In this document: positions 9,062 to 16,530 of the stretch, one piece after another
Numbering within the stretch: the stretch's first letter is position 1
Layout: each line of letters begins with the position of its first letter
NCBI GenBank assembly: GCA_019261985.1
Contig: JAFAQY010000080.1
Location: 44,005-108,004, forward strand
Reading direction: 5' to 3'
Origin: Bryobacterales bacterium
Lineage (GTDB): Bacteria; Acidobacteriota; Terriglobia; Bryobacterales; Bryobacteraceae
DNA: 64,000 bases
Notes under the pieces: generated by a model
The model's input: the letters and a program-made list of their open reading frames with translations, nothing else
Database searches by the model: none
Told to the model about the DNA's origin: nothing
Made by a program: the position numbers and the translations under genes

Positions 9062-10000
9062 ATGCGGGGGGTTCGATATATTGGTGCGATGCGATTGGGG
9101 GTGTATGCCATCGCGCTTTGCGCCGTGCCCGCGCTGTCGCTAGCCGCCGACTATGTCGGCAGCGAAGTCTGCCGGACCTGCCACTCCGATATTTGGACGC
9201 CGTTTTATCGGAATCCGCACTACAAGAGCATCGCATCAGGCAAAGCCAAGCCTGAAAACACCGGCTGCGAAGGCTGCCATGGGCCGGGATCGGATCACGT
9301 AGCCGCGGGAGGCGGCAGCGATACGATTCCGGTGGCTTTTTCCCTGATCCCACCCGAAAAAGTTCTGGATACGTGCCTGCGCTGTCATTCGCAGACCATC
9401 TCGCGATCGAATATCCGGCGCAGCGTGCACACAGATAACAACATTGTGTGCACAAATTGTCATTCGATTCATCGCTCGCAGACGCCGAAATTCCTGCTTG
9501 CGAGGAAACAAATCGATTTATGTTACGGCTGCCATACCACGGTGCGAGCGCAATTTTCGATGCCGTTCAAGCATCGCGTAAACGAAGGTGTCATGCAATG
9601 TACCGACTGCCACAATCCGCACGGAGCCAGCGCCCCGACGTGGCGGATGGCGGACCGGCCTCGAATGGTGGACCAGGCGGAAGGCAACGAGGAGCCTTGC
9701 CTCAAATGCCATGTCGATAAACGCGGGCCATTCGTCTTTGAACATGTCGGGGTGCGCGTGGATGGCTGCGAAGCCTGTCATTACCCGCACGGCTCAACGA
9801 ACACACGCCTGCTGAGGCGTCCGGTGGTGTTCACGCTTTGTCTTGAATGCCACAACGGCTTCGGCAACTTCGGCCCCAATAACAGCGGCATCACCCAGCC
9901 ACAGGCGACGCACAACCTGGCGCTGCCGAGATTTCAGAACTGCACCACTTGCCACGTCCGTATTCACGGGTCGAACGCGGATTCTTTTTTCTTCCGATGA
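9062..10000 (+). CDS. Decaheme c-type cytochrome, MtrA/DmsE/PioA family
   Basis: A signal peptide (hydrophobic core ending near ALSLAADY) precedes exactly ten CXXCH heme sites: CRTCH, CEGCH, CLRCH, CTNCH, CYGCH, CTDCH, CLKCH, CEACH, CLECH and CTTCH. Ten hemes in about 300 residues, with the next gene an outer-membrane barrel, fit the MtrA-type subunit of a porin-cytochrome complex that carries electrons through the outer membrane. The start could be ATG at 9062 or 9089; neither has a strong ribosome-binding site, and both leave a usable signal peptide. Direction of electron flow cannot be read from sequence. Confidence 0.93.
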   Translation: MRGVRYIGAMRLGVYAIALCAVPALSLAADYVGSEVCRTCHSDIWTPFYRNPHYKSIASGKAKPENTGCEGCHGPGSDHVAAGGGSDTIPVAFSLIPPEKVLDTCLRCHSQTISRSNIRRSVHTDNNIVCTNCHSIHRSQTPKFLLARKQIDLCYGCHTTVRAQFSMPFKHRVNEGVMQCTDCHNPHGASAPTWRMADRPRMVDQAEGNEEPCLKCHVDKRGPFVFEHVGVRVDGCEACHYPHGSTNTRLLRRPVVFTLCLECHNGFGNFGPNNSGITQPQATHNLALPRFQNCTTCHVRIHGSNADSFFFR

Positions 10001-10045
10001 AGAAACCCTTTCTTCCGATAGAAAGATCCTGTGGATTGTTCAGTG

Positions 10046-10090
10046 CCTTGTGGGGCAGGTTGCTAAACCTGCGGCCGGTTGCCAACCGGC
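10046..10090. repeat. REP element, left flank of RAYT
   Basis: Two short palindromes lie side by side: GCAGGTTGCTAAACCTGC and GCCGGTTGCCAACCGGC, preceded by CTTGTGGGG. It is the inverse complement of the element at 10670-10713, with a few substitutions, so the transposase lies between inverted copies. Confidence 0.85.
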
Positions 10091-10620
10091 CTGGCGCTGG
10101 ACCAGGGAAAATCTTCGGGAGTGGAGACGAAGCCGGCGTTAACGGGGTTCAGTTCGATGTAACGCGCAATTTTGCCGAATTCCTCGCTGCTTCGGACCAG
10201 GTGATCGTAGCTTTCGGATTGCCAGAATGGTTGCCCGGTGAGCCGCAGCAGTCGATTTGCTTCCCGGGCCGTGCGGAGCTTCAGCGAGTGCATCAGTTTC
10301 GGGACCGGAACGCTTGGCGTAACCAGCATGTGCACGTGGTTGGGCATGACAACGAAATTGTGCAACGAGAAGTGCCGCAGCGGCTCTTCACGATGGAAGA
10401 GTGCGTCAACGACCATTTGAGCTATTTCGGGCTGCTTCAGCCACATCGGCCCCTCGGGGGCCTGATCCAGCAGACGATCCATCGCGACGAACGCCTCCCC
10501 GGAATTCATCTCCGGAGGAAAACTGCGGTTTGCAGGAAGACTTCCTTGCAATCGCCACGTGATGAAGATCGGCTGCCCGGGGATGTGGAGGTGCGGGAGG
10601 CGGCGCCGGTAAAAGGCCAT
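10063..10620 (-). CDS. REP-associated tyrosine transposase (RAYT, Y1/IS200-like)
   Basis: This 185-residue protein of the Y1 transposase family has the HUH motif in MPNHVHML (His 95 and 97), SYDHLVR with a candidate catalytic Tyr 138, and the family's ARYIELNPVNAG and PWSSA blocks near the end. RAYTs are single-copy domesticated relatives of IS200/IS605 transposases that act on REP sequences. The last residues (RPVGNRPQV) are read from the left REP itself. The gene lies antisense in the gap between the decaheme cytochrome and the barrel gene. It looks intact. Confidence 0.9.
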   Translation of the reverse strand: MAFYRRRLPHLHIPGQPIFITWRLQGSLPANRSFPPEMNSGEAFVAMDRLLDQAPEGPMWLKQPEIAQMVVDALFHREEPLRHFSLHNFVVMPNHVHMLVTPSVPVPKLMHSLKLRTAREANRLLRLTGQPFWQSESYDHLVRSSEEFGKIARYIELNPVNAGFVSTPEDFPWSSARPVGNRPQV

Positions 10621-10669
10621 AGTTTGAAGGTGCGGAATGGTTGGGGAAATTCTCAGAAAAGTTCAACAA

Positions 10670-10713
10670 GGCCGATTGGCAATCGGCCGCAGGTTGGCAA
10701 CCTGCCCCACAAG
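10670..10713. repeat. REP element, right flank of RAYT
   Basis: GGCCGATTGGCAATCGGCC is followed by GCAGGTTGGCAACCTGC and CCCCACAAGG. It is the inverted counterpart of 10046-10090. Confidence 0.85.
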
Positions 10714-10727
10714 GGGCAACTGAATTT

Positions 10728-10799
10728 AGCTTGCACACTGGATCTCGCTTGCACACTGGATCTAGCTTGCACACTGAATTTAGTTTGCAGGCTCTGCTT
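10728..10799 (+). repeat. 18-bp tandem repeat, four units
   Basis: Units start at 10728, 10746, 10764 and 10782 with core AGCTTGCACACTGGATCT. The first two differ at one base, the third ends GAATTT, and the fourth is diverged. The array stays open in the barrel gene's frame, reading LACTLD-like hexapeptides, and abuts the GTG at 10801. Confidence 0.9.
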
Positions 10800-10800
10800 T

Positions 10801-12789
10801 GTGGCTTGCGCTCTGTGCTTGACGGCCCTCGTTGCCTTCGCGCAGCCCCCGATTGCTCCCACGGATGAACCAACCCAGCCTAATCGCGGGGACAACGTTT
10901 CCAATTACAACGTGCTCCAATCTTTTGAGCTCGGCTACCGCTGGCGAACCGTCGGCGGCGACGAGGATATGTACCGCGCCACGGTTAATTACGGCAATGG
11001 CGTCCGGCTGCTTTCCAGCTCGCTGTCGGTTCAATCGCGCGACGGGCATGGAAAGTGGTTCGATCAGATCCTGCTTAATACACTGGGCCACGGCAACGAT
11101 CCGTATCAATCGGCGGTGCTGCGCGTCGAAAAGAACGGCCTGTACCGCTACGATTTCACCTGGCGATCCAATGCATACTTCAATCCCGCCTTGCCGATTT
11201 CTTTCGGCCAGCACGGGATGAACACCACTCGCCATTTGCAAGATCAAGACCTGACGCTTTTCCCGCAGAGCAACATCCGCTTTCTCCTCGGCTACAGCCG
11301 CAATACGCAGTCGGGGCCGGCGCTTTCCACGATCCAACTCTTTGACGGCAGCGGCGACGAATTTCCTTTGTTCTCGAACATCCGCATTCAGCAGAACGAA
11401 TACCGGCTGGGAACCGATGCGCAACTGTTCGGGTTCCGGCTGAACGCCATGTATTCGTGGGTAGATTTTAAGCAAGACACATCCACCACTCTCATCGCGC
11501 CTTCGCAAGGAAATAACGTTACCGATCTCACGAGCCTTAGCAGTTTCAATCGCGCCGAGCCTTACCACGGAACCAGCCCGTACTGGCGCGTGGCGCTGTT
11601 CCGCGAAGGCAAGAAGTATTGGAGCATGAATGGCCGCTTCACCTATGTCGCCGGCCGCCGCGGATTTGTGCTGGATGAGAATTCGTTCGGCACCGATCGC
11701 ATCGGCGCGAACACGCTGCGACAGGTGATCACGTTCGGAAACGCCCAGCGCCCCGCCGCTACCGGAAATCTCACGTTCAGCATTTTTCCCACTTCGAAGA
11801 TCACGTTTACAAATCAGACCTCGCTGTACAACATCCGGATGTCTGGCGACTCCTATTTCGAGCAGTACACGAACGGCAGCCCAATCGTGCCGATCTACGT
11901 TTTCAATTTCCTCGGAATCCAAACAATCGCGAATACGAGCGATGTTCAGTACCGTGCGTCGCGCTGGTTCCTGGTTCACGCCGGCTACAATTACAGCGAC
12001 CGGCGGATCAATTCAATCGCTGCCGCCAATCTGGCGGCGCCCGTTCCGCCGCAGAGCCCCATCGGGCAGACGAACCGGTTGAACGCGGGCCTTCTGGGCT
12101 TCACGATCAAGCCGGCTCGCGCTCTTACAATCAACCTGGATGGCGAGATCGGCCGGAACAGCAAGCCGATTTATCCCATTAGCGAAAAGGACTACCACAC
12201 GCTGGGAGCCCGGCTCAATTACCGCTACAAAGCTTTTCGCGCGGTCGCCCTAGCCCGTTCGCTATACAACACCAATTCCGTTACGCTCACTACCTTCGCT
12301 TCGCATACGCGCCAATATTCCCTGGATGGCTCCTGGACGCCGAAGGATTGGTTTGCGATTGACGTTGCATGGTCGAAGCTGCATCTGGATTCGCTGGGCG
12401 GAATATCTTTTTTCGTGAACCAGCAGTTGGTAACCGGCGCTCAGTCTTATTATGTGAGCAACATTCAGTATGCAACCATGAACGCGCACTTCAGTGTTCG
12501 CAAGCGCGCGGATGTGCTGGTGGGCTTCAGCTACATTCAGGATTTTGGAGACGGACGTTCGAACCCGCTGATTTCCCCGGTTACGGCGCCCGGCCTCCCG
12601 CCGGCGTTCCTGGCCGCGCAGACGTTTCCACTGCGTTTCTTGTCGCCGCAGGCGCGGCTCTCGATTCCGATTCAACCTCGTATCCGGTGGAACGTCGGCT
12701 ATCAATACTACGGTTATCGCGAGGATTTTTCGACGCTACAGAATTTCCGAGCGAATACGGGGTATACCTCGATTTCGTGGTCGTTTTAA
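10801..12789 (+). CDS. MtrB/PioB-like outer-membrane beta-barrel of a porin-cytochrome complex
   Basis: After a short hydrophobic signal (ACALCLTALVAFAQ) come about 640 residues of alternating polar/aromatic strands typical of a large barrel, ending in SISWSF with the terminal Phe expected for outer-membrane insertion. Size and position after a decaheme cytochrome match the MtrB/PioB sheath that holds the cytochrome in the outer membrane. The start is uncertain. The frame is open back to 9949 through the RAYT antisense region; GTG at 10801 gives a compact signal peptide, and GTG at 10630 would add residues encoded by the REP and the 18-bp array. The insertion may have replaced the original leader. 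Confidence 0.78.
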   Translation: MACALCLTALVAFAQPPIAPTDEPTQPNRGDNVSNYNVLQSFELGYRWRTVGGDEDMYRATVNYGNGVRLLSSSLSVQSRDGHGKWFDQILLNTLGHGNDPYQSAVLRVEKNGLYRYDFTWRSNAYFNPALPISFGQHGMNTTRHLQDQDLTLFPQSNIRFLLGYSRNTQSGPALSTIQLFDGSGDEFPLFSNIRIQQNEYRLGTDAQLFGFRLNAMYSWVDFKQDTSTTLIAPSQGNNVTDLTSLSSFNRAEPYHGTSPYWRVALFREGKKYWSMNGRFTYVAGRRGFVLDENSFGTDRIGANTLRQVITFGNAQRPAATGNLTFSIFPTSKITFTNQTSLYNIRMSGDSYFEQYTNGSPIVPIYVFNFLGIQTIANTSDVQYRASRWFLVHAGYNYSDRRINSIAAANLAAPVPPQSPIGQTNRLNAGLLGFTIKPARALTINLDGEIGRNSKPIYPISEKDYHTLGARLNYRYKAFRAVALARSLYNTNSVTLTTFASHTRQYSLDGSWTPKDWFAIDVAWSKLHLDSLGGISFFVNQQLVTGAQSYYVSNIQYATMNAHFSVRKRADVLVGFSYIQDFGDGRSNPLISPVTAPGLPPAFLAAQTFPLRFLSPQARLSIPIQPRIRWNVGYQYYGYREDFSTLQNFRANTGYTSISWSF

Positions 12790-12902
12790 GTGGGGCAGGA
12801 TGCCATCCTGCAGCGGCTTGCTATTGCTAAGCCGCTTGGCCGGCCTTTCCGTGACCGTCCAGCGCGATTGGCAATCGCGCGCCGGTTGGCAACCGGCCCC
12901 AC
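12789..12902. repeat. BIME: paired inverted REPs
   Basis: GTGGGGCAGGATGCCATCCTGC opens the left arm, followed by an AGCGGCTT...AAGCCGCT hairpin. After a linker comes the inverse element GCGCGATTGGCAATCGCGC with CCGGTTGGCAACCGG and CCCCAC. It fills the gap between the barrel gene and the next gene and could act as a hairpin terminator. Confidence 0.85.
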
Positions 12903-13136
12903 TTACCCTTCATCATCCAACCCTAGCGGATGCTTGGGAACTTGCTTCGCCGTTTCTCGACGGTTCCGCTGCTGGATGCGCAGCGCGGTCCGCGCGGCCA
13001 TCAGTGCCGCGATGACCAGCCAGATGCCGGGGCCTACGCGCGTTAACCGCGCATCGGCGGGCTGGAAAAATTCGATGATCGCCAGCGCCAGAGCCAAAAT
13101 CGCGCCAATGGGAGCAAATACTTCGCGCAGTTTCAC
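12903..13136 (-). CDS. Small two-helix membrane protein, unknown
   Basis: This 77-residue protein has two hydrophobic helices (about 8-24 and 36-54) and a charged C-terminus (RIQQRNRRETAK). It is not a family I recognise. The GTG start overlaps the TGA of the uracil-DNA glycosylase gene as GTGA, so translation is probably coupled. Its length and tight spacing make it a likely real gene. Confidence 0.6.
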   Translation of the reverse strand: MKLREVFAPIGAILALALAIIEFFQPADARLTRVGPGIWLVIAALMAARTALRIQQRNRRETAKQVPKHPLGLDDEG

Positions 13137-13855
13137 GGGGCTCCTGGGACAGATTCTACAACCAAAGCCGCGGCGCGCTGAAATACAGCCCGCAGCATCG
13201 CCGCAGTCAGCTTGCCTGTAGACGTGTTTTGCTGGCTGGGATGGTACGAACTGATCAGCGAGGGCGCTCCGGGTGAAGTGAGGTGCTCCCGATTGTGCGC
13301 GAATGCGAACGCCGAGCGGCTCGCGATGGCTCCGCGATCGCGCAAGATGCCAAGGTACGTTTCGAACGCGATGCGGCCCAGCGCCACCACGACGCGCAGG
13401 TTTTTGAGCAAGTCCAACTCGCGCTCCAGATAAGGACGGCAGTTGCGGAACTCGGACGGGTTCGGTTTGTTATCGGGAGGCGCGCAGCGCACCGATGCGG
13501 TGATGTATGCATCCCTCAACTTCAGTCCATCATCGCGGGACCGGCTTTCGGGCTGTGAGGCAAAGCCCGTTTCATAGAGGGCGCGATATAGAAAGTCGCC
13601 GGACGAATCGCCCGTGAAAATCCGTCCCGTTCGATTTCCCCCGTGTGCTCCCGGCGCCAACCCGATAACCAGAACGCGAGCTTCCGGATCGCCGAATCCC
13701 GGGACCGGTTTGCCCCAATACTGCCAATCGCTATACGCACGGCGTTTGGTTTCCGCAATCTGCCGGCAATAGGCGCGAAGCCTGGGGCAGCGCTCACACG
13801 CGATCACCTCCTGGGTGACCTTGATCAGGCTATCGCGGGTCAGGCTTTGGGGCAT
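13133..13855 (-). CDS. Uracil-DNA glycosylase, family 5 (UdgB)
   Basis: This 240-residue DNA repair enzyme excises uracil and some other damaged bases. Family-5 motifs are clear: GLAPGAHGGNRTGRIFTGD near 65-83 and SYHPSQQNTSTGKLT near 203-217. The N-terminal CERCPRLRAYC and later cysteines fit the 4Fe-4S cluster of iron-sulfur UDGs. Family 5 lacks the catalytic Asp of other UDGs and has Ala there, as in GLAPGA. A small membrane protein gene follows with a 4-base overlap; the link between them is unknown. Confidence 0.92.
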   Translation of the reverse strand: MPQSLTRDSLIKVTQEVIACERCPRLRAYCRQIAETKRRAYSDWQYWGKPVPGFGDPEARVLVIGLAPGAHGGNRTGRIFTGDSSGDFLYRALYETGFASQPESRSRDDGLKLRDAYITASVRCAPPDNKPNPSEFRNCRPYLERELDLLKNLRVVVALGRIAFETYLGILRDRGAIASRSAFAFAHNREHLTSPGAPSLISSYHPSQQNTSTGKLTAAMLRAVFQRAAALVVESVPGAP

Positions 13856-13904
13856 GCCGCCTCCAAGTTGCTAACCCGGCTGCCAACGTTTCTACCAATC
13901 CCGA

Positions 13905-13975
13905 ACAGCGCGGTTGGCAACCGCGCGCCGGATGGCATCCGGCCCCACAAGGCGGTGGCAAACGGCTTGCAAGCT
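13905..13975. repeat. REP/BIME element
   Basis: GCGCGGTTGGCAACCGCGC is followed by CCGGATGGCATCCGG and CCCCAC, then GCGGTGGCAAACGGCTTGC. The preceding sequence TTTCTACCAATCCCG also occurs in the REP cluster at about 33010, so it is a conserved linker. Confidence 0.8.
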
Positions 13976-13991
13976 GCACGGTACACGGCGA

Positions 13992-14774
13992 TCACGCGGC
14001 CTCCAGACGTTGATATAGAGCAACCAGTTCCGCCACGCTCAACTGTTCCGCGCGCAGGCGACCCTCCGGAAGGGCATCGACACGAGCGTGACCGTACCGC
14101 GGGGCCAAATTGTTTCGCAGCGTTTTGCGTTTTTGGCGGAAGCAGGTTGCCGCGAAGGTAAGGAACCCGGTTGTGTCGGAAAGGTTCCAAGCCGTTGCGG
14201 CGTCGCGGGGCTCCAGGCTAATTACCGCGCTGTCGACCTTCGGGGGTGGACGAAACGCCGTTCGCGGCACCTCGAATAGAATCCCGGCGCGCGCATGGAC
14301 TTGCGTCAGCACGCTTAAGTATCCGTACGCGCGAGTTCCGGGAGAAGCCGCCAGCCGGTTAGCGACCTCCAACTGCACTAAGAACACGGCGCGTTGCCAC
14401 ACCACATCGGAAGTGAAGATCCGCTGCAGAATCGGAGACGTGATGTAGTACGGCAGATTCCCCGCAATTGATCCCGTTCCGGCCGCCGGATGGAGCAGCG
14501 CGCCGAAATCGGTTTTGAGTACGTCGCCTTCGATCAGCTCCAGCCGCCCGGCCTCAATGTCCGCTGAAAATTTCTGCCGCAGATAGTGCACCAGATACGG
14601 ATCGACTTCGATCGCGACGACTTTTGAAGCCAGCTCAAGCAAAGATGCGGTCAGGGCTCCCTTGCCGGGGCCAATTTCGATTACCACGGGACACTCGTCT
14701 ACACAGACCGCGCGGGCGATACGGTCCAGAATCGATTTGCGGAAAAGAAAGTGTTGCCCGAGCCGGCGCCCCAC
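13992..14774 (-). CDS. rsmA: 16S rRNA dimethyladenosine transferase RsmA (KsgA)
   Basis: This 260-residue SAM-dependent methyltransferase dimethylates two adjacent adenosines near the 3' end of 16S rRNA during small-subunit assembly. Visible motifs are GRRLGQHFL at the start, EIGPGKGALT (SAM loop), IEVDPYL, the catalytic NLPYYITSPI near 105, and the C-terminal PPPKVDSAV. The start is GTG at 14774. It lies 8 bases after the stop of the sigma-partner gene, so it may be transcribed with it. Confidence 0.95.
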   Translation of the reverse strand: MGRRLGQHFLFRKSILDRIARAVCVDECPVVIEIGPGKGALTASLLELASKVVAIEVDPYLVHYLRQKFSADIEAGRLELIEGDVLKTDFGALLHPAAGTGSIAGNLPYYITSPILQRIFTSDVVWQRAVFLVQLEVANRLAASPGTRAYGYLSVLTQVHARAGILFEVPRTAFRPPPKVDSAVISLEPRDAATAWNLSDTTGFLTFAATCFRQKRKTLRNNLAPRYGHARVDALPEGRLRAEQLSVAELVALYQRLEAA

Positions 14775-14782
14775 CGGAGGCG

Positions 14783-15400
14783 CTAGCCCCTAACGTCGAT
14801 AGAGCTTGAAAGCAAATTCAGGCGCATGCGGCTGGCCCCGGGCCGGCCGAACGCCGTGGCCGGAATAAACTCGGTGAACAGGAGCAGGTTCTCGAGTCTG
14901 CGGCGGAAGCCGGGATCTTGCGTGACGGTAGGGCCGCCGCTGACGACATTATAGGAAACGATACGGCCACGATCGTCGATAATAACGTCGACCACAACAT
15001 CAGCACCCGCGCCAACCACCGGACCCGTAGTCTTCAGCGCGGCTTCGGTGGCTGTGCCGGTCCAACTGTTGGCCGTCAACATCGTGGGGATGTCGAAGCT
15101 ATCGTCGGCGCGAACCGGATACGTAGGAACCACCCACAGGCCCAGCAGAATAACCGCCGTGAACACGCCGCCCACAGCCGGTAATGCCAGCCCACGAACG
15201 AAATTCCATGTTTCGAACTGCACGCGATCGAGCCACTGGAAGAGAACATCGCCGAGCCTGCCGCGTTGGTGTAGTTTGGACACGTCCACGCGCAACCTGG
15301 TGGTGAGACCCGCCGGGGGAATCCGCCGCGGCAGGTTACGCAGCGCGCGGTTTAGCATCTCGTCACTGGCGTTCTTTAAGCGGGTGTTCAGATTCGACAT
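14783..15400 (-). CDS. Single-pass membrane protein downstream of an ECF sigma factor, putative anti-sigma factor
   Basis: This protein of about 205 residues has a cytoplasmic N-terminal part (NTRLKNASDEMLNRAL), one transmembrane helix near residues 70-90, and an extracytoplasmic part resembling a TonB C-terminal fold (VVVDVIIDDRGRIVSY). The ATG at 15400 lies 2 bases beyond the sigma factor stop; an in-frame ATG at 15433 lies inside the sigma gene. Its position and topology suggest it holds and releases the sigma factor, but there is no zinc-finger motif, so this is inference. Confidence 0.75.
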   Translation of the reverse strand: MSNLNTRLKNASDEMLNRALRNLPRRIPPAGLTTRLRVDVSKLHQRGRLGDVLFQWLDRVQFETWNFVRGLALPAVGGVFTAVILLGLWVVPTYPVRADDSFDIPTMLTANSWTGTATEAALKTTGPVVGAGADVVVDVIIDDRGRIVSYNVVSGGPTVTQDPGFRRRLENLLLFTEFIPATAFGRPGASRMRLNLLSSSIDVRG

Positions 15401-15402
15401 GG

Positions 15403-16119
15403 TTAGATGGCTTCCTCGGCCTGACCGCCGCACGCAAAACGAAGCTGCTGCGGATGCTTCAGGCGCTCGGTCAGGCTTTTTCTAAGCGCCTGCCGCCCTC
15501 GCAAAATGCGGGACTTCACGGTCCCCAGCGAAATCTCTAAAATTTCCGCCACTTCCTCGTAGCTCAAACCCTCCACTTCGCGCAGCACCAAAGCCGCGCG
15601 GAACGGCTGGCTCACGTCTTTCAGCGCGTTTTCGATTAGCTCCGTGGTTTCCCTATCCAGCGTCATTTCAAACGGCGATGGAGCAGAATCCTCAAGCCAT
15701 TCGCCGTACCCCTGGGTTTCACCCGGCGGGGCATCCAATCCGACCTCCTGGCGTTTATGCCGGCTAAACCAGCGGCGCTGATTGCGGGCTTCGTTCACGG
15801 CGATGCGGTAGATCCAGGTTTTCAGCGAGCTTTCGCCGCGGAACCAAGCCACCTTGCGAAAAACCTTCAAGAAGACCTCTTGCACCACGTCGGCGGCATC
15901 AGCCGAATCGTCCACCAGCCGGCTCACCAGGTTATAAACCGGCTGTTCATACTGCTGGATCAAGGTCTCATAGGCCAGCTCATCGCCGCGACGGAGGCCT
16001 TCCAGCAGACATTCCTCGCCCGGCGCGGCAAAGACTGCTGCGTCGGCGTCGAATTCCAAACCAACGGTCGTATCGGCCACGAATCCCCGTTTCAGCAGAG
16101 CGCCCGTCCCTTTGGGCAC
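15403..16119 (-). CDS. ECF sigma-70 factor (RpoE-like)
   Basis: This 238-residue factor has region 2 (LIQQYEQPVYNLVSRLV, then DVVQEVFLKVFRK and WIYRIAVNEARNQ) and region 4 (VLREVEGLSYEEVAEIL, GTVKSRILRGR). A 35-residue N-terminal extension precedes region 2. Such factors direct RNA polymerase to stress or envelope promoters, often including their own. The following membrane gene is the likely regulator. No obvious AAC/CGT-type promoter was identified by eye upstream. Confidence 0.93.
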   Translation of the reverse strand: MPKGTGALLKRGFVADTTVGLEFDADAAVFAAPGEECLLEGLRRGDELAYETLIQQYEQPVYNLVSRLVDDSADAADVVQEVFLKVFRKVAWFRGESSLKTWIYRIAVNEARNQRRWFSRHKRQEVGLDAPPGETQGYGEWLEDSAPSPFEMTLDRETTELIENALKDVSQPFRAALVLREVEGLSYEEVAEILEISLGTVKSRILRGRQALRKSLTERLKHPQQLRFACGGQAEEAI

Positions 16120-16194
16120 TCTGAAGCAATTCTACCGCGACCTGCACTTGATATAGACACCGGCTGCCGCGGCGGAGTTCCCGGGGTTCCATAA

Positions 16195-16258
16195 GATGCC
16201 AGGGGTCAGGGGCCAGACGCCAGGGGCCAGACGGCAGACGGCAGGGCCAGCGGCGCGG
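16195..16258. repeat. Degenerate GGCCAGACG-type repeat tract
   Basis: A GC-rich tract is built from AGACGCCAGGGGCCAG, CAGACGGCAGACGGCAG and similar blocks. It shares a 16-base identical core with the larger tract at 53757-53985. Confidence 0.7.
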
Positions 16259-16261
16259 GAT

Positions 16262-16495
16262 TCAGATCTTAGGGGCAGGCGGCGGCAGGTCGCGGGCGGC
16301 GCAGACGGATTGGAATCCCTGGCGCTTGTGGCTGCCGTCGCAAAAAGGCTTGTTCTCGGACAGTCCGCAGCGGCAGAGGCCAATAACCGTCCGTCCGGCG
16401 AGGCCGAAGGGTTTCCCTTCCACATCGACGATTTCGAATTCGCCCTCTACTCGAATGGACCCGTTATTGTTGATTGTGATCTTAGCTGGCATCAA
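16262..16495 (-). CDS. CDGSH-type iron-sulfur protein
   Basis: This 77-residue protein has the full CDGSH signature CRCGLSENKPFCDGSH near 41-56, whose three Cys and one His bind a 2Fe-2S cluster. It also has the upstream IxxxGPL-like region. CDGSH proteins act as small redox or cluster-transfer proteins; a specific partner is not evident. It stands alone between the sigma operon and a divergent secreted-protein gene. Confidence 0.9.
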   Translation of the reverse strand: MMPAKITINNNGSIRVEGEFEIVDVEGKPFGLAGRTVIGLCRCGLSENKPFCDGSHKRQGFQSVCAARDLPPPAPKI

Positions 16496-16530
16496 AACGA
16501 TGCTAACAGATGAAACTTTGACCGCCTATA

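Noticed and set aside
9949..10800. Upstream extension of the barrel frame giving a 946-residue protein
   Set aside because: The extra 280 residues are antisense to the intact RAYT and its REPs and show no barrel or signal features.
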